The notes: generated by a model from the letters alone, not told the origin. A DNA stretch of 34,687 nt from Collinsella aerofaciens (GCF_005844325.1 NZ_SPFY01000025.1:1-34687), one strand, 5' to 3'. Counted from the stretch's first letter, positions 10,426 to 19,769 are shown. Made by a program: numbers and translations.

Positions 10426-13423
10426 ATCGTTCGACCAGCACGCGATTGAGCCGCCCCTCCACCAAGCGCTCGTATAGGCGCCGCGTCTCGGGCTCGGGCA
10501 CGCCATTGACCTGCTCCCTCAGGTGGTGCATATGCCCGCTGTACAGCTCGACGATATCGCGCCGTCGCCCCGCCGCACTGTAGACGCGCATGGCGCAGCG
10601 CACCATATCCTCACGCGCCGTTTCCTGTCGAAGCCCCGACTCCGCCAGCCAAATCGCCGACTGCAGATCGTTTTCTTCTAGAGCGGCATTTGCTCCCTTA
10701 ATCATGCAATCGATGTACTTTGACTGCATAATGCGCCGCATGCGCAAAAAGTAGGTGGGATTACAGCCATTGGGAACATACAACGGTCCGGCATAAAGCT
10801 GTTCAATCTTAAGGCACAACTCGACCAGATGGGGCCCGCGCGCACCCGTGCGATTTCCCAAAACCTCGCGGCTTATCTGGTCAAACAGCCGTACATCGGT
10901 CTTGACGTAGTCGCCGTTGAGCCCAATGCATTCATTTTGGATGAGCACGCATGACTTGCCATCCGGCGTCGGCCCCAAAGCCGACCGCAAGCGCGATATC
11001 GTCGAGTACAGGTTGTTGCGGGCGCTATTGAACTCGGCATGGGGCCACAGCTCCATGGCCAGCGTCTCACGATCGACGAGCGCATCCATGCCCAGCGCAA
11101 GCCGCTCGGCAAGTGTCGCCGCCTTCTTGCGGCGCCACATTTTGTCCGTGATGGGAAACCCGTCGCGCTCGGCGCGAAACGCCCCAAACATACGAATCTC
11201 GATATGGTCGATGGTATCAACGGCTTCAACCTCGCCGGCCTGGAACAGGCGCTCGCCCTCCCCTTCTAAATCGTCGCGCAGCGAATACCGCGACAGCTCG
11301 CGCACGGGAAGCTTCTTGCGTATCCTGGCCGCCGGCTCGCCCAGACAATGCATGGCAAGGCGCGCAAAGAGCCGATACGATGGCTCTAGAATTCCCGCAC
11401 GATTCATGGACATCCAGGCCGCAAGATCGCTGTCTCGGCCCGCACAGGCCAAATGCAGCGCCACCATCCAGGCTTCTGCGCCACCAACCTGCGTCTGGCT
11501 TATATCGAGTAGCTCCGCTTCCTCGCGTACCGAAACCATCGACGTGTTACGCAGATACGCTGCGCGCTCCAGCAGCAATGCGTTATCGCGCATGTACGCA
11601 ATCGACTCCTCGGCAAGTTTAAGCACTTGGACCGCACGGAACTTTGCATTAACCGGCCGTCCCTCTGCCAGCGACTGCCAACCTTCTAGCAACAGGCCAA
11701 ACAGCTGAATCTGGTTGTCGCGCATGCGCACGGCAAAACGATCGAGCTCGTTGAACGCCGCATCGTCGGTTACCGGCAAGCCGGAAAGGAGCCGCCGTGC
11801 CGCCAACACCATGCGCACCCAGATAGCCATCGCCTTAAGCCCACGTACGTCGAGCGCCTCCCGCACCACCGTCATCTCGTCGTCGCGCTCGTCGGTTCCC
11901 GCAAACGACCCATCAAAGAGCTCCACCAGCATGCTATCGGCCCGTATAACAATCCCCGCGATGTCGAGCTCGCAGTCGTAGGCCCTGCTCGTTTTGAGCT
12001 GCTGTAGAACGCCGCCGTCATTTCCCCGCTCGGTCAGACAGCGCTTGACCTCGATATGCGCAGACAACATATCGAGTGCGGTATGGGATGTCTCGATTTC
12101 TGGCACGGCCAGATTCGTAGGAAGCCCAAGCCCGTTGTCCCCATAGCAAACAGCCGTCAGTGTCTGGGCCACCCTCCATGAAACAGGGTCTATTTCGCAG
12201 GCCGCCCGTTCGCCCCCGCGCTCGATGACCGATGCCATATAGCGGGCGAGCTTTGTGTTGGACACGCTGACCGCTGCCAGATATACGCCAAGCGCCTCGG
12301 CAGGCGTTGGCTCTGGAGCCGGATCGTCAGCGTCGATCGTGCCCAGCGCTGCTCGGCAGATATCGGCCCCGTGCCCCGTCAGAGCAAAATCGACCCCATA
12401 CTGCCCAGCAAGTTCAAGAACCGCCTCACGGTCCAAAAAGGCGTCCGCCAGGCCCATCGCCGCATCGCATCGGCCCGCCTTAAGCAAAATCCGGGCCGCC
12501 CTCGGAACAAGTTCGGGGCGAACCTCGGCCACCAACTTACGCAAGCGCAAGCGTCCGTTATCCTCCGTGCCCAGACACGTAAAACTCCGCTCGGCGGGAT
12601 CCAAGCCAAAGATCGGGTAGTCGCGTACAAAGTAGGACTGGTCGACCATCGACAGCCTCACCCCGCAAGCCTCGAGTTCTGCGATATTGCCCTCGCCCAT
12701 CAAAACCATGAGACATGCCACGCAAAACAGCGCATTATTGTCGAGCGAAGCCAGATCGGCAAGTGCCGCGCCATATACGTTGACAATCTCGTTTTCGAGC
12801 AGACCGGCTACGTCGCCTTGGCCATACAGACCCGTCTGCAATGCCGAAACGAGCTCGGGCACGCCCTGCGTGAGCTGATAAAAGTCGAGCGATGTGCTGA
12901 TCGAAAACGCCGATGCCCACGCCGAATACTCATAGGCATGCACCTTGAGCATCTGCGCATTGATCTTAACCGAATCGCCCAGCCCATGAATCAGCTGACG
13001 ATTTGAAGGACGGCAGGAGATAAAGACCCCTACCCCCATAGCGCGCAGGCCGCGAATCCTGTCGATGAGGTCTTCGGTATCGCGCTGATCGAGGTTTGGC
13101 ACATTATCAATCGCGATCAGGGAGTGCGGTTTGTCTTTGAGTTCTTCGGTGACCACCTCGAGCTGCATAAACACCTCGCGCCCAGTGGCGCGATCGGCCT
13201 CGATAATCCGCACGGGGCCTCGCGTCGGGTCGCATTTAACCTCATGGGTGTACTGCAGCAGCACCGAGGTCTTCCCAAACCCGTCGGGCGCATAAAGAAC
13301 CACGATGCCGGCCTTTCGGCCCTTGGCGATAAGCTCATTCATCAAGCGTTCGCGTCGCACCATATAGCCTCCGCCCAGCGGCATCAGCTCGAGGTCGTCT
13401 ATACTGCCCAAATCGTTTACCAT
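10424..13423 (-). CDS. AAA-type ATPase regulator with C-terminal winged helix and BTAD-like region
   Basis: A 999-residue transcriptional regulator. The N-terminus has a P-loop ATPase resembling the STAND/MalT group, with APDGFGKTS as Walker A (about residues 43-52) and a Walker-B-like SLIAIDNV. A long helical middle follows. From about residue 738 comes an OmpR/SARP-like winged-helix DNA-binding domain (IRMFGAF, then RNNLYSTISRLRSALG). The end looks like a bacterial transcriptional activation (BTAD) region. The DNA-binding domain is at the C-terminus, unlike classical SARPs. The target genes and inducer are unknown. The ATG at 13423 follows GAGGAG. It is monocistronic, with a 446-bp gene-free stretch upstream. 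Confidence 0.82.
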   Translation of the reverse strand: MVNDLGSIDDLELMPLGGGYMVRRERLMNELIAKGRKAGIVVLYAPDGFGKTSVLLQYTHEVKCDPTRGPVRIIEADRATGREVFMQLEVVTEELKDKPHSLIAIDNVPNLDQRDTEDLIDRIRGLRAMGVGVFISCRPSNRQLIHGLGDSVKINAQMLKVHAYEYSAWASAFSISTSLDFYQLTQGVPELVSALQTGLYGQGDVAGLLENEIVNVYGAALADLASLDNNALFCVACLMVLMGEGNIAELEACGVRLSMVDQSYFVRDYPIFGLDPAERSFTCLGTEDNGRLRLRKLVAEVRPELVPRAARILLKAGRCDAAMGLADAFLDREAVLELAGQYGVDFALTGHGADICRAALGTIDADDPAPEPTPAEALGVYLAAVSVSNTKLARYMASVIERGGERAACEIDPVSWRVAQTLTAVCYGDNGLGLPTNLAVPEIETSHTALDMLSAHIEVKRCLTERGNDGGVLQQLKTSRAYDCELDIAGIVIRADSMLVELFDGSFAGTDERDDEMTVVREALDVRGLKAMAIWVRMVLAARRLLSGLPVTDDAAFNELDRFAVRMRDNQIQLFGLLLEGWQSLAEGRPVNAKFRAVQVLKLAEESIAYMRDNALLLERAAYLRNTSMVSVREEAELLDISQTQVGGAEAWMVALHLACAGRDSDLAAWMSMNRAGILEPSYRLFARLAMHCLGEPAARIRKKLPVRELSRYSLRDDLEGEGERLFQAGEVEAVDTIDHIEIRMFGAFRAERDGFPITDKMWRRKKAATLAERLALGMDALVDRETLAMELWPHAEFNSARNNLYSTISRLRSALGPTPDGKSCVLIQNECIGLNGDYVKTDVRLFDQISREVLGNRTGARGPHLVELCLKIEQLYAGPLYVPNGCNPTYFLRMRRIMQSKYIDCMIKGANAALEENDLQSAIWLAESGLRQETAREDMVRCAMRVYSAAGRRRDIVELYSGHMHHLREQVNGVPEPETRRLYERLVEGRLNRVLVER

Positions 13424-13809
13424 GCCCGCTCCTCAACTCGACCGTATGGACACTGTAACCGCAAGACCATACAAGCCGCGCTATGAATAGAGCGACCTTG
13501 TGTTTTAGGTTGTCTTTTGGTACGCAAGCGGCAAGTTTTTGTACAGCGAGGGCCGATTGTTATTAATCCCCCGACTAATCGGTCTTTAAGCAGGTAAATG
13601 GCTTGTCAGCTTGTCCCATCTAAGCGGCAGTGTAACGCAAATGAACAAGGTTCAGCCATGTCATTCAACTCGCCTAGCACCCGCTACCGTCTGCGACCTT
13701 TTAGTGGCATTTTTGCATAGAATCTGGTATGGAATGAATCAAGCTGTTGGGCATTCGACATTCGTCAAGCTTGCAGCAAGATTTTGGTCAAGCATATGAC
13801 AAGGACAGC
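13424..13809. other. Gene-free spacer upstream of the large regulator
   Basis: No convincing ORF or RNA gene is visible. It contains a weak inverted repeat, CCGATT at about 13549 with AATCGG at about 13576, which could be an operator or a hairpin. It presumably holds the promoter of the minus-strand regulator, but no good -35/-10 pair could be assigned. Confidence 0.4.
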
Positions 13810-13837
13810 AAAAAGGCCCCCGCAAAGCGGAGGCCTT
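13810..13837 (-). terminator. Rho-independent terminator of nagB
   Basis: A hairpin with AAGGCC/GGCCTT arms and extra C-G pairs is followed on the minus strand by five T residues, about 30 nt after the nagB stop. Confidence 0.8.
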
Positions 13838-13869
13838 CGGCAAAGCTATGTCGAGGTGACGGGCTCGCG

Positions 13870-14598
13870 CTACTCGCAGAGCGAAAGGGCGGCCTCGTCG
13901 GCGACTACGACGCAGTTGGTGTGCAGCTGCAGGATCGAAGCCGGGCACTCGGGCGTAACCGGGCCATAGCACATGTCGCGCACGGCCTGAGCCTTGGCCT
14001 CGCCGTTGGCGACGACCAGAATCATGCGGGCATACATGATGGTCTGGGTGCCCATGGTGTAGGCCTGACGGGGCACGTCGTCGATGCTGTCGAACAGGCG
14101 GCTGTTGGCCTGGATGGTGCTCTCGGTGAGGTCGACGCAGTGCGTACCCTTGGAGAAGTGATCGTCGGGCTCGTTGAAGCCAATGTGACCGTTGTTACCA
14201 ATGCCGAGCAGCTGCAGATCGGGGTAGCCGGCGGCAGCAACGATCTTGTCGTACTCAGAGCAGGCAGCGGCGGCATCGGGGTTAGAACCGTCGGGCACAT
14301 GCGTGTTGTTCAGATCGATGTTGATGTGATCGAAGAAGTTCTCACGCATAAAGTAGTGATAGCTCTGGGGATCGTCGTGCGAAAGGCCACGATACTCGTC
14401 CAGGTTGTAAGTGCTGACCTCGGCAAAGTCGACGTCGCCTTTCTCATACCAAGCGGCAAGCTGCTTGTAGGCGCCAATCGGGGTGGAGCCGGTGGCAAGG
14501 CCCAGCACGCAATCGGGCTTGAGGATGACCTGCGCCGAGATAATATTGGCGGCCTTGCGGCTCATATCCTCGTAGTCTTTAGCTTTAATGATCTTCAT
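13870..14598 (-). CDS. nagB: Glucosamine-6-phosphate deaminase (NagB)
   Basis: Converts glucosamine-6-phosphate to fructose-6-phosphate and ammonia. The 242-residue product has the phosphate loop LGLATGSTP (33-40), the catalytic Asp in YNLDEYRGL (Asp67) and GIGNNGHIGFNEP (131-143), where His138 and Glu143 correspond to the active-site pair. The start is the ATG opening MKIIKAKDYED, preceded by GAAAGGA; the longer frame runs into the upstream spacer without a ribosome site. It lies downstream of EIIA and glmM on the same strand, with a 271-bp gap to EIIA that holds a stable hairpin. Together they suggest amino-sugar catabolism. Confidence 0.95.
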   Translation of the reverse strand: MKIIKAKDYEDMSRKAANIISAQVILKPDCVLGLATGSTPIGAYKQLAAWYEKGDVDFAEVSTYNLDEYRGLSHDDPQSYHYFMRENFFDHINIDLNNTHVPDGSNPDAAAACSEYDKIVAAAGYPDLQLLGIGNNGHIGFNEPDDHFSKGTHCVDLTESTIQANSRLFDSIDDVPRQAYTMGTQTIMYARMILVVANGEAKAQAVRDMCYGPVTPECPASILQLHTNCVVVADEAALSLCE

Positions 14599-14795
14599 TA
14601 CGCGTCCTTTCTCGTACAAGAGAGGCAAGGCTCCCTTACAAGCACTTGCCCGCGGCCCGCGTCGGCCGCAACCAACGTGTGCGGCCACCAGGGCGAGGTC
14701 GCGTAATGTATGTGTCTCGTGTCTAACCGCGTCGAGGCCCCTGCCCGTCCACGGTGACCCAAAGCCTTTTAGCTTCGGACAAATCCCATCTTGCC

Positions 14796-14829
14796 ACGGA
14801 GGGCGTCCTCTTTCAAGAGCGCCCTCCGT
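14796..14829. other. Strong hairpin between EIIA and nagB
   Basis: A perfect 10-bp stem (ACGGAGGGCG with CGCCCTCCGT) is extended by an inner CTC/GAG pairing. Neither strand has a following T-run, so it is a weak terminator at best. It could instead stabilise the 3' end of the EIIA mRNA or act as a processing site. Confidence 0.45.
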
Positions 14830-14869
14830 AAACGTGTTTGAATTGTAGGCTAATGGCCACGTGCACTTG

Positions 14870-15367
14870 CTAGCGCTCGCGAGCAACGATGAGCTGGTCC
14901 ATCTCTTCGACATGCACGCCAACGGAACCCTTGATGCTCGAGAACTCAACGGAGTTGCACACCAAGATGGGAACCGTCACATCGTAGCCCTCGGCAGCAA
15001 TTGCCTCGCGATCGAACTCAATGAGTACATCGCCCTTATGGACGATGTCACCCACTTGCGCATGTACGGTAAAGTGCTTGCCCTCGAGCTGAACAGTGTC
15101 CAAACCAACGTGGATGAGCACGTCCAAGCCATCGACCGTGTTAAGCGCAACGGCGTGTCCCGTGGGAAAAATGGCCTCGACCTTGGCATCAGCCGGTGCA
15201 ATCACACGCGTTCCGGTGGGCTGAATCGCCACGCCCTGGCCCAAAAGGCCGGTGGCAAACGTCTGATCGTTTACCTCGGAGAGCGGAATGACGTCGCCCG
15301 AGATGGGAGCATCCAGCGTAAGGACTCGACCACGCATACCAAAAGACCTTAGGACTTTAGTGAACAT
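14870..15367 (-). CDS. PTS glucose-type IIA component (EIIA-Glc/Crr family)
   Basis: A 165-residue free-standing phosphocarrier that takes phosphate from HPr and passes it to a sugar-specific IIB domain. Key residues are visible: His71 in TGHAVAL and the phosphorylated His86 in VLIHVGLDTVQLEGKHF, matching E. coli His75 and His90. The partner IIBC component is not in the window, so the sugar is unknown; the glmM and nagB neighbours suggest an amino sugar or glucose. The ATG at 15367 follows GAGGGGGAG. The stop is 271 bp upstream of nagB. Confidence 0.93.
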   Translation of the reverse strand: MFTKVLRSFGMRGRVLTLDAPISGDVIPLSEVNDQTFATGLLGQGVAIQPTGTRVIAPADAKVEAIFPTGHAVALNTVDGLDVLIHVGLDTVQLEGKHFTVHAQVGDIVHKGDVLIEFDREAIAAEGYDVTVPILVCNSVEFSSIKGSVGVHVEEMDQLIVARER

Positions 15368-15438
15368 GCTCCCCCTCGGACATACCGATTAACCAAAATA
15401 ACCTTAACAGTTTACCACTTGGCACCCGTTTTTGACCA

Positions 15439-16776
15439 TTAGGGAAGTTCGCGCTTGACAACCTCGACGATGTCGTCGACAACGCGCTGGGTCAGCTCGT
15501 GCGTCTCGGCCTCGGCCATCACGCGGACCAGCGGCTCGGTACCGCTCGGGCGCACCAGAATGCGGCCGCGGCCGTCAAGCTCCTTCTCGGCGGCAGCGAC
15601 GGCATCCCAGATGGGCTGGCAATCGTCCAGACCAGCCTTGTTGTCGGAATGCACGTTGACGAGTACCTGCGGGTACTTCTTCATGATACCGGCAAGATCG
15701 GTGAGGGTGCGACCGGTGCGCTTGAGCACGGCCAGCAGCTGCAGAGCCGTCACCAGGCCGTCACCGGTGGTGTTGTGCTCCAGGAAGATGATGTGGCCGG
15801 ACTGTTCGCCGCCGATGACGGCGCCGTCCGCGAGCATGCGCTCCAGAACGTAGCGGTCGCCCACGGCGGTCTGGACCATCTCGAAGCCCTGCTCCTTCAT
15901 AGCGATGGAGAAGCCCAGGTTGCACATGACGGTCGAGACGATCTCGGAGTTGGCGAGCTTGCCGCGAGCGGCGAGGTCAGAACCGCAGATAGCCAGGATG
16001 TAGTCACCGTCGATCTCATTGCCCTCGCTGTCCACGAACAGTACGCGGTCGGCGTCGCCGTCGTGGGCCAGGCCGATATCAGCATGGGTGCGCAGCACGA
16101 GCTCGCGAAGGGGCTCGAGGTGCGTAGAGCCGCACTCAACATTAATGTCGGTGCCGCAATAATCGGTGTTGATGGCATGGACCGTGGCACCCAGGCGCTG
16201 CAGCGCGGCGGGCGTGGTCTGGCAAGAAGCACCGTGGCCGCAGTCGACGGCAACGACCAGGCCGTCGAGCCTCAGGCCATCAAGCGTATCGATGGCGTGG
16301 TCGACGTATGCCTTGCGAGCGTCCTTCATCTTGATGATGTGGCCCACGCCGGCACCGGTCGGCAGCGTGTCGGCAGCCATGGCTTCCTCGGACATGACCC
16401 AGGCGCTGATCTCTTCCTCGACAGCATCGGGAAGCTTCATGCCCTTGCGGCTAAAGAACTTGATGCCATTAAACTCCGGCGGATTATGCGAAGCAGAGAT
16501 GACGATGCCGCCATCGAGCTCGTTTTGAACGGTGAGCAGCGCCACGGCAGGCGTGGGGATGACGCCGCAGCAGTGCGGACGGCCGCCCTCGGCCATAATG
16601 CCGGCGGTCAGAGCACTCTCGAGCATGGTGCCCGAAAGACGCGTATCGCGGCCGATGCAGATATCCGGACCAAGAAACTTGGTCGCCGCGCGGCCCAGAC
16701 GAAACGCGAGGTCGCACGAAAGATCGGCGTTGGCGACGCCACGGACGCCGTCGGTACCGAAGATGTTCTGGGGCAT
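15439..16776 (-). CDS. glmM: Phosphoglucosamine mutase (GlmM)
   Basis: Interconverts glucosamine-6-phosphate and glucosamine-1-phosphate on the way to UDP-GlcNAc for peptidoglycan. The 445-residue protein has the N-terminal FGTDGVRG signature, the phosphoserine loop ISASHNPP (Ser96), the metal-binding DGDADR loop near residue 240 and the C-terminal phosphate-binding RPSGTEP. All four domains of the family are present. The ATG at 16776 follows GGAAGGAG. It lies 71 bp upstream of the EIIA gene on the same strand, so the two may be co-transcribed; it competes with NagB for the same substrate. Confidence 0.96.
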   Translation of the reverse strand: MPQNIFGTDGVRGVANADLSCDLAFRLGRAATKFLGPDICIGRDTRLSGTMLESALTAGIMAEGGRPHCCGVIPTPAVALLTVQNELDGGIVISASHNPPEFNGIKFFSRKGMKLPDAVEEEISAWVMSEEAMAADTLPTGAGVGHIIKMKDARKAYVDHAIDTLDGLRLDGLVVAVDCGHGASCQTTPAALQRLGATVHAINTDYCGTDINVECGSTHLEPLRELVLRTHADIGLAHDGDADRVLFVDSEGNEIDGDYILAICGSDLAARGKLANSEIVSTVMCNLGFSIAMKEQGFEMVQTAVGDRYVLERMLADGAVIGGEQSGHIIFLEHNTTGDGLVTALQLLAVLKRTGRTLTDLAGIMKKYPQVLVNVHSDNKAGLDDCQPIWDAVAAAEKELDGRGRILVRPSGTEPLVRVMAEAETHELTQRVVDDIVEVVKRELP

Positions 16777-16825
16777 AGGATTGCTCCTTCCCTAGCAGGC
16801 GATATGCAACCGCCCACCCTAGTCG

Positions 16826-16869
16826 AAAAAGAAAAGCGGGACCCGCCGAGGAATCGGCAGGCCCCGCTT
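16826..16869 (-). terminator. Rho-independent terminator of the rplM-rpsI operon
   Basis: A two-part stem (AAGCGGG/CCCGCTT-type outer pairing with one mismatch, inner GCCGA/TCGGC) is followed on the minus strand by a T-rich tract, TTTTCTTTTTC. It lies about 30 nt after the rpsI stop. Confidence 0.8.
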
Positions 16870-16899
16870 GTACATTGTATCTCGAAAGGAGATAAAACC

Positions 16900-17295
<396 letters not shown>

Positions 17296-17297
17296 CT

Positions 17298-17741
17298 TTA
17301 AGCCTCCAGCTCAATCTTCGTGGGGTTCTGGGCAGCATGCGGATGCTCGGCACCAGCGTAGACCTTAAGCTTGGTCATCTGGGCACGACCGAGGGTGGTC
17401 TTGGGCAGCATACCGCGAACGGCGCGCTCGATGACCTTCTCCGGGTGCTTCTCCATAGCCTGGCGGAAGCTCTCAGCCTTGAGGCCGCCGTTGTAGCCGC
17501 TGTGGCGATAATAGGTCTTCGTGTCGGCCTTGTTACCGGTAAGCTGGACCTTATCGGCGTTGATGACGACAACGAAGTCGCCGCAGTCGCTGTTGGGCGT
17601 GAACTGGGGCTTGTTCTTACCGCGCAGGATCATTGCGATCTGGGTGGCAAGACGGCCCAGGACAGCACCATCGGCGTCGACGAGAACCCAGTTGCGCTGG
17701 ACCTCGCCCTGCTTGGCGTAGTGAGTCGATTTCGAAATCAC
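17298..17741 (-). CDS. rplM: 50S ribosomal protein L13
   Basis: A 147-residue early-assembly large-subunit protein. Recognisable segments are [54 protein letters not shown] and MLPKTTLGR. The start is GTG at 17741, preceded by GGAGGAG. It is the first gene of the L13-S9 operon and lies about 65 nt downstream of a good sigma-70-type promoter. Confidence 0.97.
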   Translation of the reverse strand: MISKSTHYAKQGEVQRNWVLVDADGAVLGRLATQIAMILRGKNKPQFTPNSDCGDFVVVINADKVQLTGNKADTKTYYRHSGYNGGLKAESFRQAMEKHPEKVIERAVRGMLPKTTLGRAQMTKLKVYAGAEHPHAAQNPTKIELEA

Positions 17742-17807
17742 TTAGACTCCTCCATGTACAGTACGTGTTGTTACAGAGATTCACGGGGCTCTGCAAGTAA
17801 CCCGTCC

Positions 17808-17835
17808 ATATTACCCCGCTCGCCGTACGAGTCAA
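17808..17835 (-). promoter_or_regulatory. Promoter of rplM-rpsI
   Basis: Reading leftward, TTGACT (17835-17830) and TAATAT (17813-17808) are separated by 16 bp, a good match to the housekeeping consensus. The resulting leader of about 60 nt can form a short CAGAG/CTCTG hairpin before the ribosome site, which might take part in ribosomal-protein feedback; that last point is conjecture. Confidence 0.65.
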
Positions 17836-17898
17836 CAGGTATTTTGGCTCCGACCAGAGTTTCTGCACATGTCATCCATGGGTCATGATGTCGCGACA

Positions 17899-18777
17899 CT
17901 AGCGCTCGACAAATGCCTCGATATCTCCCAGCAAGCGCTTTGCCTCCTGGCGGCCCTGAATATACAGGTCGAGGAGCTTTGCCGGATCGTGCTCGACATG
18001 ACCGACCTCGACCGGCTTTTGCGGAGCAACGACCAACGCACGGCCCTCGCGCTCATACTTCCACAGGTGCATGCGCTGGATGTTGTAACGGTCGTGACGC
18101 GTCTCGATTCCCTCGAGCAGATAGGGGTAGTCGGCATAGCGGGCGCGCGCGGCAGGCATAAACTCGTAGGGCTTTTTCTCGTACGAGCGGTCCTGCGTGA
18201 CGATGACGACCGCACGGTCGAAGCCCGCCTCCTCCAGCACGTGCTCGATGGGGATCGAATCGGCTACGCCGCCGTCGACGTATTTGTGCCCGTCAATCTC
18301 GACTGGCGGCGTCACCAGCGGCAGCGAGGTCGAGGCACGCACGGCGTCGAGGTCGAGCACGGCGCTTTTAACCGGGAGGTACGTGGCGGTTCCAAAGAGC
18401 ATGTCCGTCGCGACGGCGTACATCTCGATGGGACTGGCGTCGAACGTCTCGTTGTCAAAGGGATCCAGGCGGTCCTGAACATCGTTGAAGATAAAGTCGT
18501 AGCCGACGATGGAGCCCGTGGACGCAAACGATGCGGCACCCATGAAGCGGCTATCGTTGCAGAAAGCCAGGTTGATGCGGTTGGCACGACCGATCTGGTG
18601 CGACTTGTAGTTCACGCCGTTGAGGGCGCCGGCCGATACACCGTAGACAGCCGGAATCTCGACGCCAGCCTCCATGAGGACGTCGAGCACGCCTGCGGTA
18701 AATTGCCCGCGGAAGCTGCCGCCCTCCAAAACGAGCGCGACCTTGCCAGCGTTCTTTGCCTTATCTTCTGCAGTCAT
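17899..18777 (-). CDS. Patatin-like phospholipase family protein
   Basis: A 292-residue serine hydrolase of the bacterial patatin family (RssA/YchK-like), expected to hydrolyse acyl esters. It has the oxyanion-hole motif GGSFRG (19-24), the nucleophile elbow GVSAG (near 45-49, Ser47) and the DGG motif supplying the catalytic Asp in YVDGGVAD (near 166). No signal peptide or membrane span is visible, so it is probably cytoplasmic. The ATG at 18777 follows AGGAGGT. The natural substrate is unknown. The upstream stretch is filled with short repeats. Confidence 0.9.
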   Translation of the reverse strand: MTAEDKAKNAGKVALVLEGGSFRGQFTAGVLDVLMEAGVEIPAVYGVSAGALNGVNYKSHQIGRANRINLAFCNDSRFMGAASFASTGSIVGYDFIFNDVQDRLDPFDNETFDASPIEMYAVATDMLFGTATYLPVKSAVLDLDAVRASTSLPLVTPPVEIDGHKYVDGGVADSIPIEHVLEEAGFDRAVVIVTQDRSYEKKPYEFMPAARARYADYPYLLEGIETRHDRYNIQRMHLWKYEREGRALVVAPQKPVEVGHVEHDPAKLLDLYIQGRQEAKRLLGDIEAFVER

Positions 18778-18900
18778 GTTGACCTCCTGCGATTGCGTTT
18801 TGGCTTTCTTCTACCCAGTTTTGGGATGGCGAGCGCGCAGTTTTTGGAGTTGAGGAGGGCGGAGCGGTCGGCGGGAAAGCGTGTCCCGTTCTCAGAGCAA
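18778..18900. other. Spacer upstream of the patatin gene
   Basis: Holds the patatin ribosome binding site and presumably its promoter; no clear -35/-10 pair is assigned. The last 30 nt (from about 18871) resemble the second half of the tandem repeat unit that begins at 18901. Confidence 0.35.
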
Positions 18901-19084
18901 ATTCCGGGTCGCATTTTCCGCTGAGCCCGTCATCAGGAAAATGAATCCCATTTCGAGCTTAGATTCCGGGATGCGCTTTCCGCTTGATGTGTCATCCGGA
19001 AACTACGTCCCAGTCTGAGCGCGGATTCCGGGACGCGCTTTCCGCCTGGGCTGCCATCGGGAAAGCGTGTCCCGGTCTGCGTTG
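18901..19084. repeat. Three tandem 61-62-bp palindromic repeat units
   Basis: Units begin at 18901, 18963 and 19024, each with ATTCCGGG. Each unit contains a CGC-TTTTCCGC- or CGCTTTCCGC-type segment and ends with a GGAAA...CCCA/CCCGG half that is roughly complementary to its own start, so each can fold into a hairpin. A half unit precedes them at about 18871-18900. The units differ from each other at many positions, so the array is old. No cas genes, and the internal symmetry differs from a CRISPR repeat-spacer pattern. Confidence 0.65.
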
Positions 19085-19089
19085 CCGTA

Positions 19090-19349
19090 GCGTTTTCTTT
19101 ACGCCCGCGCCCTGCACAGAGTTCGATTCTCCGCGGGTGGGGGGGATCCGTTGATGGGTTGAAACCGGGGCATGACGCCCGGTCGGCATCTCATCTATAT
19201 CTGGCTGAGGCTTTGCGCGGAGAATCCGCGTATTTGCTTCGCAAATCCGCACCGGCTTCGGCCGCCTGCCGGCGTCCTCGCCCGCGGGCTAAAAACGCTT
19301 ACGCGTTTTCTTTACGCCCGCGCCCTGCATAGAGTTCGATTCTCCGCGG
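19090..19349. repeat. Pair of 47-bp direct repeats containing ssrA 3'-end sequence
   Basis: The segments 19090-19136 and 19303-19349 match at 46 of 47 positions. Both contain GAGTTCGATTCTCCGCG, which is identical to the T-arm region of the adjacent tmRNA but in the opposite orientation. The 166 nt between them carries small inverted repeats (for example GCGTATTTGC with GCAAATCCGC) and no ORF. It resembles leftover attachment-site-like material at a known integration hotspot; alternatively these are ordinary dispersed repeats. Confidence 0.6.
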
Positions 19350-19363
19350 TATCTGTAAGTAAT

Positions 19364-19397
19364 AAAAAAGCAGGTAGAGACACTTCTCTACCTGCTT
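19364..19397 (-). terminator. Rho-independent terminator of ssrA
   Basis: A perfect 13-bp stem (19368-19380 with 19385-19397) with loop CACT is followed on the minus strand by a T-run of six. It is directly downstream of the tmRNA 3' end. Confidence 0.9.
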
Positions 19398-19405
19398 GTA
19401 ACTAT

Positions 19406-19769
19406 TGGTGGAGGCGCGGAGAATCGAACTCCGGTCCACGAAAGCCCCCTGATTGGCATCTCCAAGCTCAGTCGCTGGTTTAGTCTCGGACGCTTTGCGC
19501 GCAGCGACACGCTCGCAACGTCCTAACCGGTTCGGTCTTAGCCTGCGTCATACCGATTACGTGCGCAGGAGCATTCCCCTAATATGACGTCGCACCGGTG
19601 GCGGGGAAATCACCGGGTTGACGCGCCGCTATAAATTAAGCAGCGAGAGCCATAGGCTCAAAAGAAGAGTTGTTGTCAATTCAATTTGACGGTACCCCTG
19701 TTTAACGAGGCGAGGAGACCTCGGCTTGCTTCCTCTCTCAGAGCTATCGTGTCGAAACCAGTCGCCCCC
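19406..19769 (-). ncRNA. ssrA: Transfer-messenger RNA (tmRNA)
   Basis: This RNA rescues stalled ribosomes with SmpB and tags the stalled peptide for proteolysis. The 5' end reads GGGGGCGACTGGTTTCGACA, the classic tmRNA start. The 3' end has a T-arm (CGGAG, loop TTCGATT, CTCCG), then CGCCTCC pairing with the 5' GGGGGCG, and an encoded CCA. The length is 364 nt. The tag frame at 19677-19636 reads DNNSSFEPMALAA and then TAA, with the typical hydrophobic ALAA end. The alanine added from the tRNA-like part would precede it. A strong terminator follows. Confidence 0.96.

Noticed and set aside
13870-14949. 359-residue form of NagB with a long N-terminal extension
   Set aside because: The extension has no family similarity, and a good ribosome site lies before the ATG at 14598, which gives the normal 242-residue length.
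18901-19084. Possible small CRISPR array
   Set aside because: The units are diverged along their whole length, with no constant repeat plus unique spacer pattern, and no cas gene is present.
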